From: Poronia punctata
Lineage: Eukaryota; Ascomycota; Sordariomycetes; Xylariales; Xylariaceae
DNA length: 45,093 nt
Direction of reading: 5' to 3'
Assembly (NCBI GenBank): GCA_022579005.1
Contig: MU401719.1
Location: 1 to 45,093, forward strand
The notes beneath the pieces are model-generated. The model was not told the DNA's origin. It was given only the letters and a program-made list of their open reading frames with translations, and ran no database searches. Position numbers and translations under genes: made by a program. Positions 22,448 to 33,895 of this stretch are shown in pieces. Position 1 is the first letter of the stretch. Every line of letters starts with the position of its first letter.

Positions 22448-24779
22448 GGCTGTCGAATGATTATGGCTTGAGCTTGACGTGGTTTTTTTTTTTTTGGAAA
22501 CGAGCTGCACGGTGGGTAGTCAAAGAAACAAGGTAATGAATGACTAGGTCCGGTCGGTACTCAGCACGGCAAATTAGCAATCTAACTGACAGAAGGCACG
22601 ATTTGTCTGAGTGAGCGACGAGAAAGAAAGAAAATCAACCAAAGGCATGAAAGCCGCAAACTTCAGCCTGAACAATCAATCAACGTCCTATTAATTCCAA
22701 GAACTGTGAGGTAGCGCGGAGGAAAAGGCCGAGCATCCAGGTGACAAAGGAGCATGAGAATAAGAGTCTAATTAGGTACAAGAGGAACTAAGAGCTGTGT
22801 TACTTGGAAGCGAGAACGAGAACAGGGCATGAGAAAATAGGAAAAACTGGAATATCACACCATGGACAACGTCGGTCCTTGGTTAAAGTCTAAAGGTGCT
22901 AGACACGGCAGGACTGAAGGCTTTTGCATGGAATGCACGTTCCTCCAATAGTCTTGCTAAACTGTCGGGAAGGAATGGATGTGACCAACGGAAGGAAATG
23001 AGACTTTATTGATGAAACAAGGGATATTGCGTAGCAGTGTTGCCGCCACCGACTGCCAGGTGTTTTATACGATTGAGTAGGTAGGTAGAGAAGGATTCAA
23101 CTTACATGGGATGCAGTGGCTGCAACTGCGTTGTCCAGATCTGCTAATAGAGGTATTTTCCACGCGCTTCTGTGTTGTAGTAGGCGGCTTCTCTGTCTGT
23201 TTATGGTTTCTTGTCAGTACCAAGTATGGGAAATATAAGAAAAGAAGCCAAGGCGCGAGTAGGTGGCAGTATGTCTCACTACTAGACATAATTGTCTTAC
23301 AAGCCAGCATTCATAGAACAGGAAAGGGGCCACCTATCTGCCAGAGCGGGTACGCCGATACACAAGTACCTGACAAAGAAACCAATAACTCCGAGGCCGG
23401 GTAGTTACCTAGTGCCAAAATAGGTTGTAAAGATATTTTGAAGTTCGAAATAATGATACATATAAGTCTGCTGGGATCGTCTGAATAGGAACAAGATGAA
23501 TCACACACATATGTAGGTCAAGTGTAAATTGGAGCAATGGGTACTTACAAATGAGAAGGGAAACGCTTAGGTTAGAGCTTCCATTATAGAGGTAGCTACA
23601 AGTGTGTGCAAGAGCAGTCACACAGAGTGAACAGACAGGAAAGAAGCAAGCAGATGGTGTCAACCAAGTGAATTGGTAGGATGGGAAAGACCATATGGTA
23701 GAGATATCTACGGGCTACCGCTAATATAGACCTGGGTGATACCTCTTCCTACATACCATGCCTACGCAAATACACGTAGACAAATAGGTACATACCAATA
23801 AGGTATATATATACATGTAGGTACGTAAAGGTTTCTGTGTAGTGTACTGTACCTACCTTATGTTTGTAGGTTGTCATGTCAGCTGTGCCTGCCTTACGTA
23901 CTTTGAGGAGAAATATATTGAGACTACCTTAGGTAACTCGGGTACTGTAAGTACCAGGGCACCTACGTCTACTCTACATTATGTGTGTTTTGACTAACTT
24001 CTGGATCTTGATAGGTAAGGTAGGTACCTAAGGTATGTAGATATATATCGTATGGATGTGGTAGGTAAGATGAATGTAGAGATTGTATAGACAAACACAA
24101 ATCTTTTGCTACAATGCTTTAAATAGTCCTGCTGCTAATATATAGTATGTATATATGCATCTTTGAGTATGTGTTTGCCCATAAGATTTGCAACATTTTA
24201 GACCATGCGCAAAACAATGGAGGTAAACAGTCCAACAGACAGGAATGCTGTAGGAAATATAAATATATACCTACATAAGGTATCTGCATATACAAACTTG
24301 CTTCTGAGTAGAAATGCTGTGATGTATTCTACTGACTTCCCTCTTCCTTGCATCATCAACGCAACAGCGCATGTTTATCTTTTGTGACCCTTGCGGTCTC
24401 TAGTATTTGATTTGATCCTTGCACAGGTTGAAGTTTGTTACCGCCTAGTTGCCAAAGTAAACACCTTGTGTCTACCTCTATGACAACTTACCAGTACAAG
24501 CTTGGTCTACAACGCTTAGCCGGTCCTGCTATGGGCCGGAAAATGGAGTGATTCAGGGTTGCGTATCAACTAGTGCACAAAGAAAACCCTATCGACCTCT
24601 CAATACTATTAACATTACTATCTATATCGTGTCTTCTCAGAGTCGGGGCTATCGTTCCTCTTTAGTTGCTTTGCGCCAGTTGGATGCCAGTTAACAGTGT
24701 ACAAGAATGTAGCTTGCTTAGTAAAGCAATGATCAAAATAAAAGGGAATAGAGGAACACAATGAGATATATCTCAATGC
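22448..24779. other. 2.3-kb intergenic region, no gene seen
   Basis: A T-rich run at about 22481-22495 lies just upstream of the GH17 start. The rest has only short ORFs without family likeness on either strand, and I found no convincing spliced gene. From about 23700 to 24080 there is a dense scatter of TAGGTA/TACCTA words. It should include the GH17 promoter and the LCB1 3' UTR. Confidence 0.5.
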
Positions 24780-26566
24780 TTAGCCAGTTAGTGCCCCCTG
24801 CCGGCTTGTTTTCCGGGTTACGACTTTTGTAATCGCATGGCGAATGGTCACGCCGGCCTTCTCTATTTCCTTCTTTGATAGTCCGGACGTGATGCATACC
24901 TTGAGGGCCGGCCGGATATCTACATCTGTATCATTGGGACCGAGACTGCTGATCAGAGGCTTTGTCTTCAGCCGTGTGATCATGACCCCGTTGGCCAGTG
25001 CCTATACGTCAAAGCGTCAGCTGTCCAACTCTACTATCGATGGTGAAGCTCGAGATGACGGCTATGGAGCAAGGGCTACGATGGGCATGGCGGCAACTTA
25101 CCTCCTCCACGCAGTCTAAGAATAGCCGTTCCTGGTCTTCTATGCTTAATCGCCTCGACTGGATCACTTCGGGCTTAAAGACAAGAAGCATAACAGGGTT
25201 CTCTACGTCGCTGGTGCACATGACCCAATCACTGCGGGGGTCAAGCTGTGCGCGCATCGCGGCAATGTTCTCACGGCACTGCGTTAAAATATCAGGGTTG
25301 CACTGCAACACATTTAACGTCTCACTTGCTGTTACCGCCGACATGGCGGGAAGCGCGGCCGAGTAGGTGTATGCGAGCGCATTGATGCGTTGGTGGCGGA
25401 CGACGTCGATAGATCCGGCGCAAAAGCCGCCAGCCGCACATAGAGGTCCTGTCAGGGAGCCAACAATGACATCGACGACTTCAGCATCAACGTTCTGTGC
25501 TTCTGTGAGGCCGCGGCCGTTGCGGCCGAGAACGCCAAATGAGTTGGTCTCGTCAAGAGCTAGGCGAAACTTATATTTTTCTTTCAATTCGATCTGGGCA
25601 GCCGTTAGAAAGTTGCCGCTCGCATGCGGTGTGGTACTAGCAAGGGGTTGAGTCGCTTACAAGCCTAGGCAGATCGGAGCAGTCGCCGACCATCTCAAAA
25701 ATACCTTCAGTAACGATAAACCTCCTTGTCAGGATCTTCCTCTTTGCCTGCTCTTCGGCTACTTTCTTCATGACGCGCTCGAGATCCGCCATGTCGTTAT
25801 GCTTGTACCAGCGGATCGTACTCCGGGAGGCCTCCAAACCTTTGCGGATAGAGTAATTTACCATTCTATCGGCCACAATAACGTCACCCCGCTTGCAGAA
25901 GCACGGGATGACACTCGTAATGGTGGAGAAGGCATGGGCGTATACGATAGCGCTTTGGGTCCCGAGGAACGAAGCAATGTCGGCTTCTGTCTGCATATGC
26001 ACATCCTGAGTGCCGTAGAACTGTGGGGGGCCACAGGGCCCGACTCCGTAAGTGCGTAGAGTCTGTATAGCCTTTTCTTTGATTGATTCGCTCGCGTTGA
26101 AGTTGTAAAAGTTGTAAGAGGCAAGGTTGGTTACGGTCTTGCCGTTTGCAAGCTTTACCTTGGGTCCCGTAGGCCTGGTGAAGTTCAACCGTCAGCAACC
26201 GGATAGTCTGGGGTTAAGTAAGGTCAGGTCGCACCCGACAAGGACCGGTATCTTCTCAGTTTCAATCTCCTCGAGTCCAGTTTGTTTGGCAACAAGCGGC
26301 TCCGGCTCCCAGTCGCTGACAAGTTCGTCGATCTCATCCTCTCGCAGCTTGATGTAATTCGATGCATGGGTTGGGTAGGAGGGCGACAGGAGGTAGCGCA
26401 CAAAAAATATGACGAGGACAAGCTCGATAGCAGAGCGAATCGGATCATTCTGGTAGCTCGACCGAATGTACCGAATCAGTACGGCACTCCCGGGGACTCG
26501 TTGGAAGGTCTGGAAGACATCGTCCAACCAAGCTTGCACATAGGCCTGGACCTCATTAAGATCCAT
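24780..26566 (-). CDS. lcb1: Serine palmitoyltransferase subunit 1
   Basis: Four exons: 26566-26235, 26174-25661, 25593-25102 and 25001-24780; introns of 60, 67 and 100 bp have GTGCGA, GTAAGC and GTAAGT donors and good CTRAC branches. The product is 519 aa. It is the LCB1/SPTLC1 partner of LCB2 in the ER enzyme that condenses serine with palmitoyl-CoA, the first step of sphingolipid synthesis. Residues about 43-60 are a membrane anchor (AIELVLVIFFVRYLL). Signatures are NLASYNFYNF, YGVGPCGPPQFYGTQDVHM and TEGIFEMVGDCSDLPRL (split by intron 2 after the last Leu), then LALDETNSFGVLG. The aminotransferase-like fold lacks the PLP lysine (GSLTGPLCAAGGFC), as expected for LCB1. YGVGPCGPPQ departs from the more usual YGVGxCGPRG. 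It is transcribed divergently from the RSC1-like gene. Confidence 0.95.
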
Positions 26567-27167
26567 CTTAGTGTTTCTATTTGTCGTAAACTTGTTGTCG
26601 TCGATGGGTATGGTCTAATTCACAAAAGTTTGAAGGAAAATCTGTCGGAGTAAGAGAACTCGCGATGCTCCCTGGTTGGAATGATGTCGCGACTGCCAAG
26701 GTCAGTACCTGCAGTTGCTTACGATAGGTTAGACTAATCATGCCACGCCCCACCTTTAACTGGTTTCGCCGGAGCTCACCAGCTAAAGCTGTCTAAAAAG
26801 ATACTGTATCTATGCATTCCCACTGGTCTCTTTTACGAGTAGATAATACGTGTAGAAGACCGTCGTAATGCCACACTAGTTGTACTTACTTGTACACAAT
26901 AGGTACATTAGACAGAAAGCCCGGCAACTACACGCATACACGTACATACTCGTACCAACAGTAGGTAGGTACATGTACCACGGACGCGTAAATTTCCAAC
27001 GAACCTTTAACCCGTGGAAACATTGTTCAGGCAGCCTGTATTGAAGACCACGCATGAGGATGAAATCCTGTCCAGCGCAACAAAAACAAGAGATATGCCG
27101 TGTTTAAAAAGCAATTGAGGTACACGATATTCTCTCTTCACCACGCAAGAAAGCGACTTTCCGAAAT
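26567..27167. promoter_or_regulatory. Shared divergent promoter region (lcb1 / RSC1-like)
   Basis: 601 bp separate the two start codons. No clear TATA box is seen for either gene. A perfect palindrome GGTACATGTACC lies at 26968-26979, within a run of GTAC-rich sequence (26900-26980). Regulatory roles are inference from position. Confidence 0.4.
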
Positions 27168-30100
27168 ATGAGCGCGAACCTCCCTGACAACGGGATTTCC
27201 GAGGCACATCCCTTGCGCACACCATTAGAGGATGATTCTGTTGAAGCGAGACAGTCGGGCCCAGATATCATGAACGTAGATGAAAACGCGACCAAGGCGC
27301 CCTCTGCCAGCCGGAACGCCGACCCAGATGATGCGGCCTCGGAGCCAAGTATGCCGCATAAAGGCGATCACAACTCATCCAAGACAGCGGACGTGGAAGG
27401 CGATGTGGATGCGGATGCTGACGCGGATGCCGACGCGGATGCCGAACCAGCGCTCGAAAACTCACAGATGCGGGGCCGACTGAGCAATGACATGCTGACC
27501 GTCATTGAGAACACCGCGAACTATCTTTCGGCTTACCAGGACCCAGAGTGAGTTACTTTGATCCTTGAATTGATTCTAGCCCTGTGCGCTGCAGCTGGCT
27601 AATTGGGCCTTGTAGTGGCCATCAAATCGCCATGCACTTCCAGCGTATCCCCAACCGCCATCACCTGCCAGATTACCGCGAAGTTATCAAGGAGCCTATA
27701 GCGTTCAGCACGATTAGGGTAGGCTGATAGACATTCCAATCACTGCTTCCGCTTTGCGCGAGGGACTTTTTAGTTGACCGGGATAATTTTGTAGACAAAA
27801 AAGCTCCGAAAGCAGTACACTGCCTTTTCCGAATTTGTTCGAGACGTCGCTCTCATTAGCCACAACGCTCAGGTCTATAACCGTCCCTCATCCCAGGTGT
27901 TCAAGGACGCTATTCGGCTACGCGAAGTGCTACAGGAGGAGTTGCAAAAACTAGTGGACGAGGAGACTGTCACCGCGGAAGAGATTGTCCTGCCTGATCT
28001 GGGCGAAATACCGGATGCCGATGACGACTCGCCGGATGAGCAAATAGAGCACGATATAGATGACGATGAGGACGAAGATGAAGAAGACGACGAGAATGAA
28101 GAGTCTTCGGAAGAAGATGATGATGACGACGATAGTACTGGTCGCAGAAGGCGAAGAGGCCGCCACGGCCGGAGATCAATATATGGCACAGGGGCCTCGC
28201 AAACGCGACGTGGCCGCCCCCCTAAGGTCTTCACGCCTGTCGAGGCTCGCATTTATAGCCTCCTCCAAGCACTTCGGAAGCTGAAAAATCCGGAAGGCGA
28301 TCCCCTGATTGCCCCGTTTGAGAAATTGCCCGACAGACCAAGTAATCCAGACTATTATGCGGCCATCGCCACACCCATCGCTCTCGACACAATCAAGAGG
28401 AAGTACAAGAGAAAGAAGTATCAGACCGTAGATCAGGCGATCAGGGACCTCGATCTAATGTTTGAAAATGCGAGGAAGTTCAAAGGCGAGACCAGCCCAC
28501 TTTACACATCGGCTGCCCACTTGCAGAACTATGCCCACCAGCTCGCAGAACAGGAGAAGGCAAGGTCCGACAATGAGTTTGTTGACGAGAATGGACGGCG
28601 GGCGGTGCCTGAGATTCACCACAAAGGCGAAATATGGCGAGTTGGTTAGCATCACGTGCCCTTGTATTCATTGTGCAAAGACTGCGGGAAACAAACAAAC
28701 TAACCTGTGTTGTACTAGGCGATTGGGTTCACATAACCAACCCAAACGATGTAACGAAGCCTATTGTCGCTCAGATATTCCGGACTTGGCAGGATCGAGA
28801 TGGACAACAATGGGTAAATGCCTGCTGGTACTACCGACCGGAGCAGACGGTTCACCGCCATGATAAGTTCTTCCTAGACAATGAGGTTGTCAAAACTGGG
28901 CAATATCGAGACCACAGGATCGGTGAGGTCGTAGATCGTTGCTTCGTGATGTTTGTGACGCGCTACGACAAAGGTCGACCGCGTGGGCTCCCCAAGGACA
29001 GAGAAGTCTACGTTTGCAGGTCGCGATACAACGAAGATAACCACAGGTTCAACAAGATCAAGACATGGTCGACTTGCTTGCCGGATGAGGTTCGAGACAA
29101 AGACTACGAGATGGACATATTTGACGTCCCCCGCAAGGTTAAGAAGTTTCCAAGTCCCATCAAACACCTCCTACGTGACGAGGCGAAGCCGACAGACCCC
29201 CTCCCTAAAGCCAGTTGGAGGGCCCCGAACGCGCCGCCTCTTATCGGAGCGGTACACAACAGAGCAAGAGAACCCAATGTGAGCCATGTTTCTATTCTCT
29301 TCTGTGTCCATTTATAACAGACCCACCTCGTCCTCCCTCTTATATCCGCCTTCTCAGCTGCTCTTCATGATCCATTGTAGAAAACTTTCGCTTTTCCCAT
29401 TCGGATACCTGAAGAGGCTCGGATGCTCTCCTTATCTGCCCCCTGATAAGCATGCGACATGGTTGTAGCTGCAAGGATACAGGCTACAGCTTACCATCGA
29501 TATCCCGTCCCTTCTCCATAATAATTACCATTCTGAAGTGGCCTTGACAAAATAAAATTTGCCCGCAAGCTCGATATGCACTAACGGAGGGTCTTTTCTT
29601 TGCAGGAATCCCCGCCACCCGAGCCGACGCCAATTCCTACAGCTGCTTCATCATACCTCGACCCGACACACCGCGCGCCCATGCTGCAGGGCCCTCGTGC
29701 TGTAGATTCCCAAGGAGATATCAGCATGGGCAACACGGGTCAATTTCCGACGCCACCAGCCCAGCCAACACCTACGAACGGCAATTCGGCGTCGTCCTAT
29801 ACGGGACATTACACGCCGCGTCCTAGCGCCACCCCAGTCCCTGTGCCACAATACGGGGCCCACACCTTCCAGACCACCCATGTCCCGCCACCGCAAATGC
29901 CACCGCAGGCGCCGCAATACCAGCCGCATCCCCCCCACCAGGCACAGCATACGCCAGGCTTCAACGGGTACCAGGCGCCCTACAATCCCACACCCGTGCC
30001 AGTGCCAATGCCGCCCCAGCCCCATCATGGCCCTGCCCATCAGATGAGCAACCACATCATGCCCTATGAGTCGTCACAACGGCTAGCGCCCTCGCCCGCC

Positions 30101-30610
30101 CGCGCCCCGGTATCCGCTGTCCCCAGCCCTAGTATCCCACCTGGCCAGCCAAACGCTTATAACCCGCCACGACCCGTGGAAGTTTATAAACTAGATGCTG
30201 CGCTGAATGGTAACATTCCTCCCGAGATTCGCGAACTCTATCAACGAGATGAGGAAGGGAATGTTCTCTTCTTCACACAGCCTCCCCTTGTGCGTGCGCA
30301 TTCTGGCGTATCTCAAGAGTATGCTCAGCTGGGGCATAGCCGTCGCTACCTTGCCGAGCGCGCTCGCGAATTGAAAGATGCTAAGCTGGATCGTAGGGCG
30401 AAACGGAAGGAGAGAAACGAGATATTGGCCGAGGTGGAAAGGAAACGTGTCGCTCTGACGCGGGAAGCCGCGCTAACAGAGCGGCAGAAGCTAGATGAAC
30501 TAGCACTCAAGATGCTTTACGCGTTGGCCTCGGACGTTATGGACGAAACGGAGAAGCTGGGCGCTGTCTATGATGTGTCTAGTGTCAAAAGGGAAGGGAC
30601 CGGGAAGTAG
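27168..30610 (+). CDS. RSC1: RSC chromatin-remodelling complex subunit RSC1/RSC2 (two bromodomains + BAH)
   Basis: Five exons: 27168-27547, 27616-27718, 27795-28644, 28719-29278 and 29606-30610; the product is 965 aa, near yeast Rsc1 in length. Introns are 68, 76, 74 and 327 bp, all with GT..AG and a CTRAY- or TTGAC-type branch. In order: an acidic N-terminus with a DADADADA run (about 79-90); bromodomain 1 at about 103-205 (DYREVIKEPIAFSTI, HNAQVYNR); a long Asp/Glu stretch (about 237-274); an AT-hook RRGRPPK (299-305); bromodomain 2 at about 308-407 (NPDYYAAIATPI, MFENARKF); a BAH domain at about 436-565 (WRVGDWVHITNP, FFLDNEVVKTG); a Pro/Gln/His-rich tail and a conserved C-terminal block. 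It reads acetylated histones for the nuclear RSC remodeller. The last intron is unusually long for this window but has a canonical CACTAACGG branch. Confidence 0.93.
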
Positions 30611-31035
30611 CTCTATCAGGTGTTGGAAACTGATCGATCCACACTATACATGACCACAGACTCGAGCTAGGTGAAAAACACCCCTATCAAGGTCGGGTCG
30701 CCATAGCATGTCATATAGGTACCTTGGGGGCTTGGGTATGCCAAGTCTTGACCTAGGTGTTTTGAGGGCAAGGAAGCTCGGGCGTCTAATATAGCCTAGG
30801 CAAGGTCTTACGGTTGCTTATTTATCAGGATGCAGTGCACCTCCTGCTTAATACAAGGTATGTCGTTAACAACTTCCGCTACGTGTTGTGATGGTTTGGC
30901 AAGGATACGCCGCCATACAACAATCCGTTTGTGCTTTTTCATTGGTCTAGTATTGTACCTAGAGCGTGGACGCATAAGCAGGTATATAGTGTGTTTGAAA
31001 AGAAAAATATACGCATGATAATAAACACCGTTTTT
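30611..31035. other. Convergent intergenic region, no gene seen
   Basis: Lies between the 3' ends of the RSC1-like gene (+) and the formamidase gene (-), so it should hold both terminators. Several ACCTAGGT-like words occur at 30660-30800. The + strand ORF starting at 30931 is antisense to formamidase exon 9. Confidence 0.5.
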
Positions 31036-33116
31036 TCATTCTGCATGTACTGCCCCGCTCTTGTAGGTCAGGCCGCCCCCAAAGCTGTGTTCGCTGTTCT
31101 TCCCACCTGTAGTAACCTTGCCTTCTTTCACGCCGGTCTCGAACGCGCAGCTACTCATATTCATGGCTTTAGCAGGCCCCACAGGCGAAATATCGAAGTC
31201 AAAGATATCCATGGGAAGGCCCAGCGTCGTGCAGGCGTTCGGTATGTCGACGATACTGGCCACGTGACCTTGGATCGGGGCGCACGACATCAACAAGTAC
31301 GACTGGTAGTCGCTGTACCCAAACCGGCGGAGGTATTCGATGCAACCTATCACAGTCAGCCAGTTGCCAACAGCCTCTATATGTGCTTTAACGGCTTGAG
31401 CTGGCCTTGGACGGCCATGGGCTTGAGGCCGGGACCGGGACCGGGACCGGGGCCACTCACGCAGTGTTGTCTGCCGGTATGCCACCGCCACGTCCACTAC
31501 CAAAGTCGCCGTCAGTCTTGTTCGTCGCTGAAGAAGAGAACTGGCCGGCTGTACTTTCACTTACGGTAGTGTTGTTTGCCGTGCTCGTCAACGGAGAAGC
31601 CTTCAAAGTAGATGTGCCGCCCAGGTCCGAACTGGGGCTCGACGGGCCCCGGGATATAGATAGGCGATTTTAGCCCCAGGTCCGCCATGCCGTTCTTGAC
31701 TATCTTGAAGTTGATGGTTATGACGCCAGCCATCTCGATGGCGCCGCAGAACGAAATCTCGCCATCCCCCTCTATGCCAGTGCCGTTCAGAAAAGCGGTT
31801 ATACAACGTGATGTAGGTCAGAAACTGAGGGGGATGAATGGTTTCACCAAACTTACGCGAGAAATGCAAATCCCCGACGCTGAACTTGGCGCCCGCCACG
31901 TGCACGGGGAGATAGACACGGCTACCACGGCTCAGGTTCTTGATGTCACAATTACCTCCATGTTCAGGGCGGCCGGGGACTATATCATTAGAGAAGCAGG
32001 TAGATAATTCAGCCGAGTCCATTCCCCTACCAGATCCGAGAGAAATCACCGGGGGGGGGGGGGGTGGGAGGGGGCGCTCTTGGCGTTTACTTACTGGTTC
32101 GTGCCCCCTCTCTTCCGATCTTCTCCTTGAGGGCGGCATCCGCAGCCCCGGCGTGGGCATTGACTGGTTCTGGGGGTAGCGCGACCTGTCTGTCGAGCTT
32201 ATTCGCCGCGATGAGGTCGGCTTCTCGCCTGTTCCAGGTTGCAAGAACCTCAGTCGAGGGTGCGCAGCCAAGAATACCGGGGTGGATGAGACCAGCGAAC
32301 TTGACGTGGGGGATGTGACGCGATGTGCAAAAGATCCCCTCAAAATCCCAGATTGCTTTCGCTGCTGAAGGGTAAATCTCGTCAAGGAACCCGCCCCCGT
32401 TGGACTTGGCGAAAATGCCGGTAAACCCCCAAGGTTGGTCGTGGAAAGGCTAATGCATTAGCCCGTTAGCCGTCACGATCATGTGGCCTCCTTCTCCTTC
32501 TGCTTCTCCGCATGAAAATGAATGCATATTTTCATCACAAGCCCGACAGGGCAGATCACAGGGCAGATCACTCCCCAGGTATCTAGGACAAACCTGGACA
32601 TCCACGATCTCCACCAGCAGGATATCTCCGGGTTGCGCGCCTGCGACTTCAAAGGGGCCAGTCAGGTAATGTACCCGCGTGAGGTCCACGTTTCGAACAT
32701 CGTCCGCGTTATCGTTATTTCCAATCTGCCCACCGGTCCTGAACGAAGCGAATCACTTGGTGAGCGTGGCTCGCTTCCTTTGATAATGAAGGCCATCCAG
32801 GGAACAACTGTACCAATCTAGACACTCGATATTGACGGTCTCGCCGTCGTCGATAGTGCCAGCAATGGGAACTGCCGTTACGTCGGTCAGACGGCTCATC
32901 TCGAGGCAGAAGAGGCCTCGAAGACTATGACAGAGGACATACTATCCGGGTGCCATCGGTTCTTGATGATTCGTGGATATATTAGTTTCATGGCCCGCTG
33001 CGAGTCGTCGAGCGCCCAAAGGAAATGTACGGGCTCCTTACATGCACATTCGTCTGCTCCGAGGCGGGCTTCTGAAGGTCTACTCTCCCAACAGTGCGTA
33101 TCCCAGTTCTACCCAT
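31036..33116 (-). CDS. fmdS: Formamidase/acetamidase (FmdA/AmdA family)
   Basis: Nine exons, all in frame: 33116-33042, 32961-32943, 32871-32814, 32738-32594, 32449-32095, 31979-31857, 31771-31565, 31496-31461 and 31346-31036. The product is 442 aa, normal for the family, which hydrolyses formamide or short amides to ammonia in nitrogen acquisition. Family blocks appear in order once spliced: GIRTVGRVDLQKPASEQ (N-terminus), NRWHPD, CLDWTGGQIGNNDNADDVR, LTGPFEVAGAQPGD, WGFTGIFAKSNGGGFLDE, FAGLIHPGILGC, PEHGGNCDIKNLSRGSRVYL, GDLHFSQGDGE, FCGAIEMAGVI, VAYRQTTLRCIEYL and SIVDIPNACTTLGLPMDIFDF. No stop or frameshift is present. Exons of 19, 36 and 58 nt make it look broken if introns are ignored. 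Intron 5 carries a 14-base C run (sense strand). The symbol follows the Aspergillus formamidase gene and is by similarity. Confidence 0.92.
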
Positions 33117-33895
33117 GTTCGTCGGAACACCTAGTCTAGTACGCGAAAGGTACTGCCGCCGGGGGGGATTTGAAGGGATTACACGATTAAGCGGAATAAT
33201 TGACAATGGGCCAGCCTAGCAGGTGCACTTGTGCGTATGTCGGTACATGACGTAGCTCTGCCTCCAAGACGTTTCACAAGAACAAGTGTATATTTATACA
33301 CTCCTATCTATCTACCTTGGACAGATGCTTACCGAGATTACCCCGCATGAGAGTTGCCGTGATCCTCAAGGTGTTTACACACATGAAATATAGCGCCCGC
33401 CGTAGATAACGAGACTCGTGCTCTAGCTCTTACCAAGCAAGGACTGAAGCTTGAAGTGTGCCTGAGCGTAATATCTAGGTGAGCTACGACCCTGACCATC
33501 GTACTGCATGGCCATTTGTGGCACCTCTAAACCAAGCGGGGTCACTAAAGTACCTAACCTTAGGGTAGGATGCCAAGAGCTGGAGTGATAGCATTGGGTA
33601 CGAGGCGAAAGTTCCCTACAGACGCGCTTTAAAGTGCTCAACCCCAACCCCAACCCCTCGATAGAACGGCGGCCGCATGAGATCATGCCACGAGTAGAGA
33701 TTGTTATATGAAACGTAGGATGTTGACCAACCGACCCTTTAGACGCGCTCACACCAACCCCGGCCGATTCACGTCGCCCGAGCCCGAGGCCAAAGGGTTG
33801 AGCCATTAGCGGTAGGTCTCTCAGGGGGGTAGTTTGTCATCTACTCGTAACGAATCAAAGCTCTTTGCGTGCGGTTGCATTTCCTCGGTACTCGG
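33117..33895. promoter_or_regulatory. Intergenic region with the formamidase promoter
   Basis: 779 bp between the formamidase start and the 3' end of the membrane-protein gene, both on minus. No TATA box stands out. An open frame of 127 codons (33423-33806, minus) is Gly/Leu/Ser-rich, low in complexity and without family likeness; I do not call it a gene. Confidence 0.4.

Noticed and set aside
30931..31569. 212-codon ORF on +
   Set aside because: Antisense shadow of the last exons of the formamidase gene.
31603..32385. 260-codon ORF on minus read as a protein of its own, or as a frameshifted pseudogene
   Set aside because: It runs through formamidase exons and introns in changing frames; proper GT-AG introns restore every family block without any frameshift.
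33423..33806. 127-codon ORF on the minus strand
   Set aside because: Low-complexity Gly/Leu/Ser/Arg translation, no domain or signal, no splice extension, and it lies in the formamidase upstream region.
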